Positions 31,942-41,775 of a stretch of DNA of 64,000 nt are shown in pieces (the first letter of the stretch is position 1; every line of letters begins with the position of its first letter). The notes below the pieces were generated by a model. That model saw only the letters and a list, made by a program, of their open reading frames with translations. It had not been told where the DNA came from and did not search any database. The position numbers and the translations under genes are program-made. Origin of the DNA: Desulfonatronum thiosulfatophilum (GTDB lineage Bacteria > Desulfobacterota > Desulfovibrionia > Desulfovibrionales > Desulfonatronaceae); contig NZ_FMXO01000001.1 of the NCBI RefSeq assembly GCF_900104215.1, forward strand, positions 62,001 through 126,000, given 5' to 3'.

Positions 31942-32028
31942 CTTTCTTAGATACATTTACTTGGATCAGGCCACGCAAAACATCCTCAACAATCTGGAAT
32001 GAAACGATTTATAATATCTCTTCATCTT

Positions 32029-32044
32029 GGGCATGGATGTTGCT
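32029..32044 (+). promoter_or_regulatory. Putative sigma-54 promoter of the lipoprotein gene
   Basis: GGGCATGGATGTTGCT matches the consensus TGGCACRNNNNTTGCW except at two -24 bases; the -12 box TTGCT is perfect and the GG-N10-GC spacing is exact. It lies 95 bases before the lipoprotein ATG. Confidence 0.5.
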
Positions 32045-32139
32045 CAAGATGTATTTGATCAGAAGCCATTCGGACTCACCGCACAGGATGTTTATGACAG
32101 GCGATGAAATTGAACAAGAAAAGTCAAAGGAGAAAAGCA

Positions 32140-32388
32140 ATGAGAAAATCAATTGTACTCGTGATTCTACTGGCAAGCCTTTCCTTGATGCAGATCGGAT
32201 GCGGGCGGTTTGCCGGCGGCGCGGCTACGGGAGGTGCAGTGGGCGTTCTTGGAACTGGGGCCGCCTACGAATACCAGACCAAACGCCAGATGGACCAGCT
32301 GGAGGAGGATCTGGCAGCGGGAAGAATCACCAAGGAAGAATATGATATCAGAAGGGATCAGATCTCAAGGGGATCCATCATCTACTGA
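32140..32388 (+). CDS. Small lipoprotein
   Basis: An 82-residue protein with a lipoprotein signal peptide, whose lipobox LMQIGC places the modified cysteine near residue 21. After it comes a short Gly/Ala segment (FAGGAATGGAVGVLGTGAA) like the glycine-zipper of small outer-membrane lipoproteins, then a charged helix resembling SHOCT-type C-terminal helices (LEEDLAAGRITKEEYDIRR). Function is unknown. AAAGGAG before the ATG at 32140 fixes the start. It is the apparent target of the sigma-54-like promoter upstream. Confidence 0.85.
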   Translation: MRKSIVLVILLASLSLMQIGCGRFAGGAATGGAVGVLGTGAAYEYQTKRQMDQLEEDLAAGRITKEEYDIRRDQISRGSIIY

Positions 32389-32551
32389 TTCTGATTGATC
32401 CATCCAAATTACTGCTGACCGGCGGCTCCATATGCGGTCCGGTGGGCATTTACGCAATGATAGACGTGAGTGATGCATACAAGGAGCATGCTGGGCAGCA
32501 GAACGGCTGAGGAATCATTTTTTAAAAAATCAAAAGAAATTACTCAGCAGC
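32389..32551. other. Intergenic, nothing recognised
   Basis: Between the lipoprotein gene and repeat copy D. I see no gene. The outer repeat motif AATTACTCAGCA occurs at its right end (32538). Confidence 0.4.
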
Positions 32552-32722
32552 GTTCCGGCTTGTCTTGATTTATCGGCCTCGCAATTATTTCGCCGGCTTC
32601 GTAACATCGAACCATTGCCCGAATAACACCAGTTGGCGTTTCAGGCGTCCGGCAATGGTTCGATGAACGAATCCTGGCTCAGTCAGACAAGTGATGCCCA
32701 AATAATCAAGACAAGCCGGAAC
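32552..32722 (+). repeat. Palindromic repeat element, copy D (171 bp)
   Basis: Its ends read GTTCCGGCTTGTCTTGATT and the exact complement on the right. Compared with copies A-C, the C in CTCGATT is T and the opposing G is A, so the pairing is kept. The inner stem is CATCGAACCATTGCC / GGCAATGGTTCGATG. Orientation is as in copy A. An outer motif GCTGAGTAGTTAC is found at 32748-32760. Confidence 0.9.
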
Positions 32723-32813
32723 ACTCTCTGTCTCGTCAAGAAAAAGTGCTGAGTAGTTACAAAACAAGAATTTTTGAGTTTGAGTTGTATTTTTTTCAAA
32801 CGGAGGAGTTGAC

Positions 32814-33794
32814 ATGAAACACGCATTCAAATTCGGATTTCTGATCTTGGCTGCGCTATTGCTGGTCGGACTCGTCGGACCGGTGCAGGCCCAGACACAG
32901 CTCAGGGAATTGGGACGGAGTCCGTTTTATCCGGTTGAGATGAACACGGTGAGTGATTTCCAGGAGATGGTTAGGGAGACGTTGCCGGCCATTCGAGAAG
33001 GCTTCAGCATGATGGGTGCACCGGATTTGGTGGACCCGTTTGTGGACCAGGTCCGACAGGGCAATGTGGAACAAACCAGCATTCCGCCTGGACAGAGAAT
33101 GCAGTGGATGATGTTCAGAACGGATGGACGCATTGAAATCATCAATGACCTTGTCTGGGCGGGCCCACAGCCTTTCAACGCCTTTCAGCTCTTTGTGGAC
33201 AGTGGCCCGAACAGGCATGTGTTCATCGTACCCGCGGTGTGTGGAAACATAACCCTGGCGCAGACGATTCAAGCGCCGGCCCCCGCACCGGCCCCGACCC
33301 AGCAGCCGGCTCCAGCGCCCGCACCGGCTCCGACCCCGGCTCCGACCCCTCCTCCGGTTGACGAAGTCCAGGAACTGGTCACAAGAATACCCGGCAATTT
33401 TGTTGCCGATCTCGGCTACATGCATCAACCTAATGCGGCCAATTACGCATTGTTCCGTATTGGGTACAGGTATCCCATCCATCAAAATATTTCCATTCTG
33501 GGCATGGTCGGTTTCGCTCCCGTTTTCAGGGGAGACGGCGACGATGATTCGTTCATGATCGATCTGCTGGCGAACTATCATTACCATCGTATGTTTTTTG
33601 GAGCCGGCGTCGGCTTCTGGACTTCCAGCGACAACGATCGTTTCGATCTCATCGTGAATACGGGGTACAGAATTTACGGAGAACCGAACCAGTTCAACGC
33701 ATCCCTCTTTCTGGAAGCCAGAGGGGCCGTAGATGAGCTGGATGACCTGAGGGATTATGGACGATTCGGGGGCGGATTGCGTTTGGAATTCTAA
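32814..33794 (+). CDS. Exported protein with Pro/Ala linker and beta-barrel-like C-terminus
   Basis: A 326-residue protein with a signal peptide cleaved near GPVQAQ. Residues about 27-145 form a soluble domain, followed by a Pro/Ala-rich linker of about 35 residues (APAPAPTQQPAPAPAPAP). The C-terminal 140 residues have alternating strands and end in GGGLRLEF, the aromatic C-terminal ending of outer-membrane barrels. I infer an outer-membrane protein with a periplasmic or surface domain; the function is unknown. CGGAGGAG before the ATG fixes the start. Confidence 0.78.
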   Translation: MKHAFKFGFLILAALLLVGLVGPVQAQTQLRELGRSPFYPVEMNTVSDFQEMVRETLPAIREGFSMMGAPDLVDPFVDQVRQGNVEQTSIPPGQRMQWMMFRTDGRIEIINDLVWAGPQPFNAFQLFVDSGPNRHVFIVPAVCGNITLAQTIQAPAPAPAPTQQPAPAPAPAPTPAPTPPPVDEVQELVTRIPGNFVADLGYMHQPNAANYALFRIGYRYPIHQNISILGMVGFAPVFRGDGDDDSFMIDLLANYHYHRMFFGAGVGFWTSSDNDRFDLIVNTGYRIYGEPNQFNASLFLEARGAVDELDDLRDYGRFGGGLRLEF

Positions 33795-34065
33795 AGCTTG
33801 AACCGCTTCAATTCATCTGATCGTATGACATGTTGTAAATCTTCGGAGCGAGGATCGGGTTGTTCAACCGCAACGACCGGCAACCTTGCCCCGGACGATG
33901 TAAATGATTCGAAACCAGGCAAACATGAACTAAATGTCTGCTCCGGTTCAAGCTCGGCACGGTATCCGGGATGACGAGCAAGACATAGCGTACCTGCTCA
34001 GCCCCAGACTGCTTGTCTTGTTTGCGGATTCGCTTCACAGTGAATGAAACAGAGGAAAGCGACAC

Positions 34066-34302
34066 ATGAAAGTCTCACCAGCAAAATCCGTCATGATTGA
34101 CAGCCATGATCGGAACCAGGGGAGCTTTCTGATTCCGAAACATGGAGGATACTACCAAATGAGAAACCACCAAAGGTGGCATTTGAAAAGCAACCGTAGA
34201 AGGCTGCAAGATTCCGGAAAAGTCGGCAGGTTGATGCTTTGGATCTTGGGAGCGCCGATTCCGGTTCTGGTGCTTTTTTTTCTGATCCGCGGCTGGATTT
34301 GA
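34066..34302 (+). CDS. Small protein with C-terminal membrane helix
   Basis: A 78-residue frame with GAGGAAAG seven bases upstream. The first 50 residues are hydrophilic and basic; the last 25 form one membrane helix (LMLWILGAPIPVLVLFFLI). I do not recognise it. It may be a real tail-anchored small protein or a chance frame. The rest of the gap between the two outer-membrane protein genes (33795-34464) shows nothing else. Confidence 0.45.
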   Translation: MKVSPAKSVMIDSHDRNQGSFLIPKHGGYYQMRNHQRWHLKSNRRRLQDSGKVGRLMLWILGAPIPVLVLFFLIRGWI

Positions 34303-34464
34303 CGGGAGTACTTGTGGTTCAACGCGAGGAAGGAACAGATCCATGCCACGTAACAGGGATCCCCACATCTCCTCTGCACCCCGCGCCGACAGGTCGTACC
34401 CGGGGTCGGACAACATTTATTCCACGTACTCCAAGACATCTGAAACAACAAAGAAAGACGCGTT

Positions 34465-35265
34465 ATGAAAAGGCCCTTCCGCACGATATCCATGGCTGTG
34501 GTCATTGCCATGGGGATGCTGTTGCTTGCATCGGTGCACGCCATATCGGCGGCCGATTCAGGCGCCTACGCGGAAGTGCGTTCGACAATTCACGGGAACG
34601 GTTACCAGAGCCGAGTTCAAGAACTGCCGGATGAGACATTCAACATCTCAAGAGAAGGAAATTCCTGGGACATTCAAAAAGTGGACGGCAACCGGATCGG
34701 CCTCTTTTCCGTCCTTGAACCTGATGAAGTATTTCCCCATGATCTCGCGGCTGGTTTTGGATTCGAATCCTCCTTCCTGTCCAACACTGAGAATTTTTCC
34801 CAGTTTGAGCGTTTTTTTATCCATAATCCGCCATTTACTAATGCATATCAATCAGACCCCTTCAAGCAACGGATGAAACCGAGCCCGGAAGGGATCGGCT
34901 CCTTTATCTCCTATGACCTGTTCCATGGATTGCGCATTTTTGGAGGCGGAGGCCGTTGGTTCCAGCATGAGCCTACCCCTGTCAAGCCGTGGTTCGTCCG
35001 ATCAGGGCTGGAATTTGAAATGCCCAAAGCGTGGCTTGACGTCGGGCTTCGGCCCATCGGCTCCATCAACATCCGCAATTTCAAAGACGATGAATGGTAC
35101 ATGGATGTCTCCATGCGGGCCGGATTCCAAATTGAAAACTCGCTGCTCCTGAACCACAGGCTTCTTTTTTTGATCGAATATTTTTTCGGCCGATCACCGG
35201 ATGGAGAGTTTTATATCCGGGATGTCGAATCCATTGGCATCAGGCTCAATTATTTCTATGATTAG
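34465..35265 (+). CDS. Outer-membrane-type protein, possibly DUF1207-related
   Basis: A 266-residue protein with a signal peptide (about residues 1-29, ending HAISAA). The remainder is rich in aromatic residues and beta strands, with a C-terminal end FGRSPDGEFYIRDVESIGI and a terminal tyrosine-rich strand. This ending resembles DUF1207 proteins, but it is shorter than those I know, so the assignment is weak. It probably sits in the outer membrane. Only a weak ribosome binding site (AAAGAAAG) is seen. Confidence 0.62.
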   Translation: MKRPFRTISMAVVIAMGMLLLASVHAISAADSGAYAEVRSTIHGNGYQSRVQELPDETFNISREGNSWDIQKVDGNRIGLFSVLEPDEVFPHDLAAGFGFESSFLSNTENFSQFERFFIHNPPFTNAYQSDPFKQRMKPSPEGIGSFISYDLFHGLRIFGGGGRWFQHEPTPVKPWFVRSGLEFEMPKAWLDVGLRPIGSINIRNFKDDEWYMDVSMRAGFQIENSLLLNHRLLFLIEYFFGRSPDGEFYIRDVESIGIRLNYFYD

Positions 35266-35403
35266 CACGGCAGTAGCATAACAGATCTCATCGGCAAGGC
35301 GTTGCAAAAATATTGCCCGCGGAACATCCGGATAAATACGGAACTGCCCTGTGCTTGGGCGGGACGCCGCGATGTTGTGGAAAAGAACGCTGTTGCGTCA
35401 GAG

Positions 35404-35424
35404 GCAACTACTCAAAGGCCCGGC
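35404..35424. repeat. Lone end of the palindromic repeat family
   Basis: GCAACTACTCAAAGGCCCGGC resembles the outer end of copy C (GCAACTACTCAGCTGCTGCCCGGC read on the other strand). No partner arm is found nearby. Confidence 0.4.
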
Positions 35425-35483
35425 ATGCACTTTGAATTTATTGGAGTTCAACCGGCCCTCAACCGCAAGACAATGAGGAAAAA

Positions 35484-35933
35484 ATGATCATTCAAGTAAA
35501 CACTGACAAGCATATCGAAGGTCGTGAGAAGCTGTCCGCCGAAGTTCAGAATACCGTGGAAGAAAGCTTGGCCAAGCACCGCGACCATGTCACTCGCGTG
35601 GAAGTCCATCTCAGTGACGAAAACAGCCTCGTTCGCGGCGGCGACAACGACAAGCGCTGCATGATGGAAGCCCGCCTCAAGGGCCGCAACCCCATCGCTG
35701 TGACGCACAAGGCCGGGACATTGACCATGGCCGTGGAAGGAGCGGCAAACAAGCTGGAAACATCCCTCGGCAATATCCTGGGGAAGCTGAAGAACCATCA
35801 GAATCCGGCCGTACGGGAGATGAAAACCGCCATGCCCGCCACCCCTGACGAAATGGCTGAGATGGAAAGTGCAACGGAAATCGAGCGAGAGATGGAAATG
35901 AAGGATGAACCGGATCAGGATTCCAAATGCTGA
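35484..35933 (+). CDS. HPF/RaiA-family ribosome-associated protein
   Basis: A 149-residue protein. The first 105 residues fit the ribosome hibernation factor fold (start MIIQVNTDKHIEG, then HVTRVEVHLSDENS), which binds the small subunit and silences ribosomes under stress. The acidic Met/Glu-rich tail (about 110-149) has no dimerisation domain, so this is a short-type protein. GAGG before the ATG supports the start. It stands alone in front of the convergent holB gene. Confidence 0.78.
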   Translation: MIIQVNTDKHIEGREKLSAEVQNTVEESLAKHRDHVTRVEVHLSDENSLVRGGDNDKRCMMEARLKGRNPIAVTHKAGTLTMAVEGAANKLETSLGNILGKLKNHQNPAVREMKTAMPATPDEMAEMESATEIEREMEMKDEPDQDSKC

Positions 35934-35961
35934 GGGAGAAATGCTGGTTGAAAGTGGGTGC

Positions 35962-36864
35962 TCAAATCTGCCGTGTCGACAGACTTTGCCGCATTCCGGT
36001 CGCCAGCCAATCCAGTACCAGGGCCGGCGATACTTGGTCACGCAGCGCTTCTTCAGCTTCATCGAGCCGCAGGTCGATCCGCCGCCAAATCCGGGGATGC
36101 CCCTGGGCCTGAAAGACCCTGGAAAGCTCTGAATCCGAGACGCCTTGGCATGCCTTGATCAGACTGCGTCGTGTAGCATGGATCATGTTGAACGCCAGGG
36201 CGCGGTCGACCTGCCCCTTGGCCATGGTTTTGCCGAACCAGCCCCGCCCTGACTTGAGGAACACGCAGAGCGCCTCCTCCCATTCCGGGGCAACCGCGGC
36301 AGACCCGGCCGCTTCCAAATCCCAGGGCAGGGTAACGACCCAGCTCCGGGAGACCAGGGTCGGCAACAGGCGTTCGCGTTGCGGAGTCAGGAGGACGAAG
36401 CTGTTCCGGGAATCCGTCTCTTCCATGGATTTAAGCAGGGCATTGGCGGCTTCCACGGTCAACTCCTGCGCCTCGCCCAGCACGAGAACCCTGCGCTTCC
36501 CGCTCCGCGGAGCCTGCCCCAAAAGCCCCCGCAACTCCCGCACCGCATCGATGCTGATCCGCCCTTCCCGACCGTCAAGATAGATCAAGTCCAAAAATGC
36601 CGCATCCCGAATCTGAGTGCATGCCGGACAGCTCCGGCATGGTTCTCGACCTGATTCGCGGTTCAGCAATGCCATGCAGTTCAGCAACGCAACCCAGTAC
36701 AGCCCGAGCTTTTCACGATCCTCAGCTGCTCCGCCCTCCAGCAACAGAACTCTCGGCGGACGTTCGATCAGACGGGAAAGACAATCCAGGACCCTGTCCT
36801 GACCTCTCAGCGAGAAAGGGTCGATCGCTTTACCAGTTTCGCTCTCCTGGGATGGGTTGTTCAT
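35962..36864 (-). CDS. holB: DNA polymerase III delta prime subunit
   Basis: A 300-residue clamp-loader subunit. It has the zinc-binding cysteines (CRSCPACTQIRDA), the segment GRISIDAVRELRG and the family's ANALLKSMEET and SRSW motifs. A normal Walker A is missing, as expected for delta prime, which does not hydrolyse ATP. It helps to load the sliding clamp during replication. It follows purA by 11 bases and is probably cotranscribed. Confidence 0.87.
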   Translation of the reverse strand: MNNPSQESETGKAIDPFSLRGQDRVLDCLSRLIERPPRVLLLEGGAAEDREKLGLYWVALLNCMALLNRESGREPCRSCPACTQIRDAAFLDLIYLDGREGRISIDAVRELRGLLGQAPRSGKRRVLVLGEAQELTVEAANALLKSMEETDSRNSFVLLTPQRERLLPTLVSRSWVVTLPWDLEAAGSAAVAPEWEEALCVFLKSGRGWFGKTMAKGQVDRALAFNMIHATRRSLIKACQGVSDSELSRVFQAQGHPRIWRRIDLRLDEAEEALRDQVSPALVLDWLATGMRQSLSTRQI

Positions 36865-36875
36865 CGCAATCCACG

Positions 36876-38204
<1,329 letters not shown>

Positions 38205-38443
38205 TCACTCCCTAAAAAAGGCCGTCCATAAAGTCAATGCATCTCAAAAAAATGCACGATCATTTCAATAAGAACCTCGGTCCTTACGATTTTTTTTCCT
38301 CTCGTTCGGCAGACAACTGTCCCGGTACAGCCTTTAGGGCCGCAACCTTCTCAGAGTCCGCTCCTGCTCAACCTCAGACCATCCCACGCGAATCGTAACC
38401 TCGATATCTTCATGATCCTGACGATTATCCCGGGGTGCGACGG

Positions 38444-39946
38444 ATGTTTTGCCGGACGCAAGCACGTCCAGTCCGGCGGATGCTTGTATCGCCCATGAAA
38501 AACATCGTTTCGACTCTTCCCGGCCCGCGCGCCCGCCTGCTCATTTTTTTACTGGTGTTTGTTCAGCTCATCCTGGTGAACAACATGCTCTGGAATGCCC
38601 GTCCCCCGGGATTGATCGCTCCTGTAATCAGGGTCCTGGCGCCGGAATCGGAATTGGTGCATTCCCAAATCTCTCCTTACGGACCGGGCCTGGAACGAGA
38701 GCTGGTGGAATTGTTCGCGGAGCAGGCCGGAATGCACCCTGTCTGGATCCACATGGACAGCGCCGGCGCAGCCTGGGATGAGCTGAGCCGCCACCGGGCC
38801 GATCTCTTGGTGGGCGCCGGCTATGCCCCCCCGCGCCACCTTTTGGATGTCCTGGTGGCTCCTGTATCCGCCGGCCCCACCTACGCCCGCCATTCCGTGG
38901 GCGTGGTTCATCAACGAAACAACCAGGGCTCACCGGACCTCTCCGACCTGTGCGCGGAGCAGCTGCTCCTGCCGGAGAACACCCTGCTCCGGCAAACATA
39001 CGCCCGACTATTGGACGACCTCGCGTGCACGACGCCGGCCCTATTCACGAATGAAGGATCATTGCCGGTCCAGTTCGCTGCCATGGTGGAATCCGATGCC
39101 CGCTATACCCTCGTGGATACCGGTCGCTTTACGCTCTGGGAGCCGTTCTACGCGGACCTGCAGCTCGCCGACAGTCTGGATGCCTCACTGGAATACCGCT
39201 GGTTCTGGCGCGGGGATCATGCCGGACCCGCGAAACATCTGGAACGGTTCTGGAAAACAATGATTACGGACAGCGAGCTGACCAGGATTCAGGACAAGTA
39301 CCTCGGATTCCTTCCGGACAGGAGCGATCACTTTGCCCTGCGCCATTTTCTGGAGACCTTGCAGCGCGAACTCCCACGCTACAGCAAAACCATCCTTAAA
39401 GCGGCCGAGCGCCATGAAATCGACCCGTTGCTGCTCATTGCCCTGATCTATCACGAATCCATGTTCGATGCCTCGGCGGTCAGCCGGACCGGTGTACGCG
39501 GGATCATGCAGATCACCCAGGCCACGGCCCAAGCCCTCGGCCTGGACGATCCCATGAATCCCACCGGGAGCATCATGGCGGGAGCAGCCTATCTGCGCCA
39601 GCTATGGGATCGTTTGGACAGGCCGGACATAGCGGAATGGGACCGCTGGTTTCTGGCCTTATCAGCCTACAACCAGGGACTGGGGCATACCTGGGACGCC
39701 ATGCGCTTGGCCGGAGAATTCGGATTGGTGGAAACGAGCTGGAACGACGTGAAAACCGTTTTTCCCCTGCTCAGCCAACAGGAATACTTCAGCAGGGCCC
39801 GCCACGGTTATACCAGGGGATTCGAGGCCGTGGCCCATGTCGAGGCGATCCGATACTACTACTACATCCTGCACGGCCTATTCGTCCTTGAGCGCCCTGA
39901 AGGGAAGCACCTTGGCCGGCTTGGATTCGCGCCCTTTCTGTCCTGA
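38444..39946 (+). CDS. Membrane-anchored lytic transglycosylase with binding-protein domain (MltF type)
   Basis: About 500 residues. A membrane anchor or signal segment (LLIFLLVFVQLILVNN) is followed by a domain like the periplasmic solute-binding family 3 fold. The C-terminal SLT lysozyme-like domain has its catalytic Glu in LIYHESMFDASAV, then GIMQITQATAQALG and SAYNQG. The arrangement is that of MltF, which cleaves peptidoglycan glycan strands with 1,6-anhydro ends. The start is uncertain: 38444 has GGGGTG upstream, 38495 is the alternative. Its last 69 bases overlap the opposing small gene. Confidence 0.82.
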   Translation: MFCRTQARPVRRMLVSPMKNIVSTLPGPRARLLIFLLVFVQLILVNNMLWNARPPGLIAPVIRVLAPESELVHSQISPYGPGLERELVELFAEQAGMHPVWIHMDSAGAAWDELSRHRADLLVGAGYAPPRHLLDVLVAPVSAGPTYARHSVGVVHQRNNQGSPDLSDLCAEQLLLPENTLLRQTYARLLDDLACTTPALFTNEGSLPVQFAAMVESDARYTLVDTGRFTLWEPFYADLQLADSLDASLEYRWFWRGDHAGPAKHLERFWKTMITDSELTRIQDKYLGFLPDRSDHFALRHFLETLQRELPRYSKTILKAAERHEIDPLLLIALIYHESMFDASAVSRTGVRGIMQITQATAQALGLDDPMNPTGSIMAGAAYLRQLWDRLDRPDIAEWDRWFLALSAYNQGLGHTWDAMRLAGEFGLVETSWNDVKTVFPLLSQQEYFSRARHGYTRGFEAVAHVEAIRYYYYILHGLFVLERPEGKHLGRLGFAPFLS

Positions 39947-40228
39947 CCCGGGCAGCGGCAACGCCGGCGGATCCAGATCTTTTTTCGGTTTCTGCTGGGC
40001 CGCCCAATGATGGTTGAAGAGATGATTTTTCCAGCGTACGACCTGAATCAAGCCCAGAATCATGACGGCCTGTTCCCATTTTTTCGTCGGCTGAAACTCG
40101 GCGGCCATGCTCTCGTATTTGTCCCATAACGCGGTCAATGAGGCCTCATCGAACGCCGCAAGCTGATCAGCCAACTTGATTAACACCTTTTCCACGGGTA
40201 TTGCCTTCCTTCGTTTTGATGCATTCAT
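39878..40228 (-). CDS. Conserved-type hypothetical protein
   Basis: A 116-residue soluble, helical protein. It has a regular pattern of Trp and aromatic residues in KYESMAAEFQPTKKWEQAV and in WKNHLFNHHWA, then a Lys/Pro-rich tail. I do not recognise a family, though the style suggests a conserved Desulfovibrionales protein. The frame continues upstream to 40327 but that part is low in quality; I chose the ATG at 40228. Its 3' end overlaps the transglycosylase gene on the other strand. Confidence 0.6.
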   Translation of the reverse strand: MNASKRRKAIPVEKVLIKLADQLAAFDEASLTALWDKYESMAAEFQPTKKWEQAVMILGLIQVVRWKNHLFNHHWAAQQKPKKDLDPPALPLPGSGQKGRESKPAKVLPFRALKDE

Positions 40229-40418
40229 TTGAGACAGCACACTGCTGCTTTGGCTCTGTCTAAGCGTTCCGGCCCGGCTTTTCAAGCCGCCTGATCCGGA
40301 TGCGACCCAGGTTCTGATGCCCCTCATGCCCTTATTCCCCGGATCACTCGCAGCGGGATGCGAAAGCGGCTATCGCCCAATAGACTTTCAACTCGTTTCA
40401 ACCGAAAACGGAGCATAA

Positions 40419-41693
40419 ATGCAGGATTTGAAAAATATCTACCGGACCCTGTCCTCGGATCCCTTTCCGAAGACCATGACCATTCGCCTGGGGGACCAGG
40501 AACTGCTTTTTCACAAGCGTTCCTGGCACATCGACGGCGAGGACCGCGGCCTGCGTTACGGCGAAAACCCGGATCAGCCCGCGGCCCTCTACGCTCTTGC
40601 CGAAGGAACTTTGGAACTGGACGGAATTAAATTTCGCGACGCAGGCGACGGGCTGGTCTCCGCCGTTACCGAGGAGCACATGCTCCAGTCCGGCAAACAC
40701 CCGGGAAAGATCAACCTCACGGACGTGGACAACGGAATCAACATTCTGCAGTACCTGCACGCCAAGCCTGCGGCCGTGATCCTCAAGCACAACAATCCCT
40801 GCGGCGCCGCGTGGAATGAGCAGGGGCTGGAAACCGCCCTCAAGAACGCTTACTGGAGCGACCGCATCGCCGCCTTCGGCGGTACCGTTGTCGTCAACCG
40901 GACCGTAGACATCGCCTGTGCCGCCTTTCTCGGGGAGTCCTACTTTGAAGTCGTGGCCGCGCCGGAATACGATCCCCAGGCCCTGGAACTCCTCAAAAAG
41001 CGCAAGAACCTGCGTATCCTCCGCCTAGCGGGGCTGGCCCGTCTCGAGGAATTCGCCGGGAAACCGTTTCTGGACATCAAGTCCCTGGCCGACGGGGGCA
41101 TGATCGTCCAGTTTTCCTTTACCAACCGGATTCGAACCCCCCAGGACTTCCTGCCGGCCAAAGCCGAAAAGGACAATGTTCTGTTCCAGGCCAGGACGCC
41201 GAACCCCAGGGAAATGGACGATCTGCTCTTTGCCTGGGCCGTGGAAGCCGGGGTCACGTCAAATTCCGTTCTTTTCGTGCGTGATGGAGCTACCGTTGCC
41301 GTAGGAACCGGCGAGCAGGACCGGGTCGGATGCGTCCAGCTGACCATTCACAAGGCCTACACCAAATACGCCGACTGGCTCTGCTTTACCGAACAGGGCA
41401 TCTCCCTTTACGAGTTGCAGGCCAAGGCCGAATCCGACGACCAGGCCCGCACCGCGCTGGATGACATTCAATCCCGGACCCAACTGGCCAAGGGCGGGCT
41501 GCCCGGATCGGTTCTGGTTTCCGACGGCTTTTTCCCCTTTCGTGACGGCGTGGATCTGGCCGTAGCCCAGGGCGTCATGGCCATTGCCCAGCCCGGCGGC
41601 TCGATCCGGGACCATGAAATCATCGAGGCGGTCAACCAAGCCGAGCCCCAGGTGGCCATGGTCTTCACCGGCCAGCGGTCCTTCCGGCATTAG
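40419..41693 (+). CDS. purH: AICAR transformylase, stand-alone
   Basis: A 424-residue protein covering only the transformylase half of PurH. Motifs: YGENPDQPAALYAL, LKHNNPCGAA (the catalytic Lys-His region), and QPGGSIRDHEII near the end. It transfers formyl from 10-formyl-THF to AICAR in purine synthesis. The N-terminal IMP cyclohydrolase (MGS-like) domain of ordinary PurH is absent, so ring closure must be done by another protein. CGGAG before the ATG supports the start. Confidence 0.88.
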   Translation: MQDLKNIYRTLSSDPFPKTMTIRLGDQELLFHKRSWHIDGEDRGLRYGENPDQPAALYALAEGTLELDGIKFRDAGDGLVSAVTEEHMLQSGKHPGKINLTDVDNGINILQYLHAKPAAVILKHNNPCGAAWNEQGLETALKNAYWSDRIAAFGGTVVVNRTVDIACAAFLGESYFEVVAAPEYDPQALELLKKRKNLRILRLAGLARLEEFAGKPFLDIKSLADGGMIVQFSFTNRIRTPQDFLPAKAEKDNVLFQARTPNPREMDDLLFAWAVEAGVTSNSVLFVRDGATVAVGTGEQDRVGCVQLTIHKAYTKYADWLCFTEQGISLYELQAKAESDDQARTALDDIQSRTQLAKGGLPGSVLVSDGFFPFRDGVDLAVAQGVMAIAQPGGSIRDHEIIEAVNQAEPQVAMVFTGQRSFRH

Positions 41694-41775
41694 GGCCTGA
41701 CGGCTCTCATCTCCCCCTATACTGCGATCAGGGTCTGACTCTTCGATCCGGGAAAGCAAGGCAAAGGACAATGTT

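Larger units (their letters stand above)
31693..32139. other. Divergent regulatory region
   Basis: About 450 bases between the leftward PAS kinase and the rightward lipoprotein gene. It contains the second palindrome and a sigma-54-like promoter facing the lipoprotein. No gene is visible. Confidence 0.5.
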
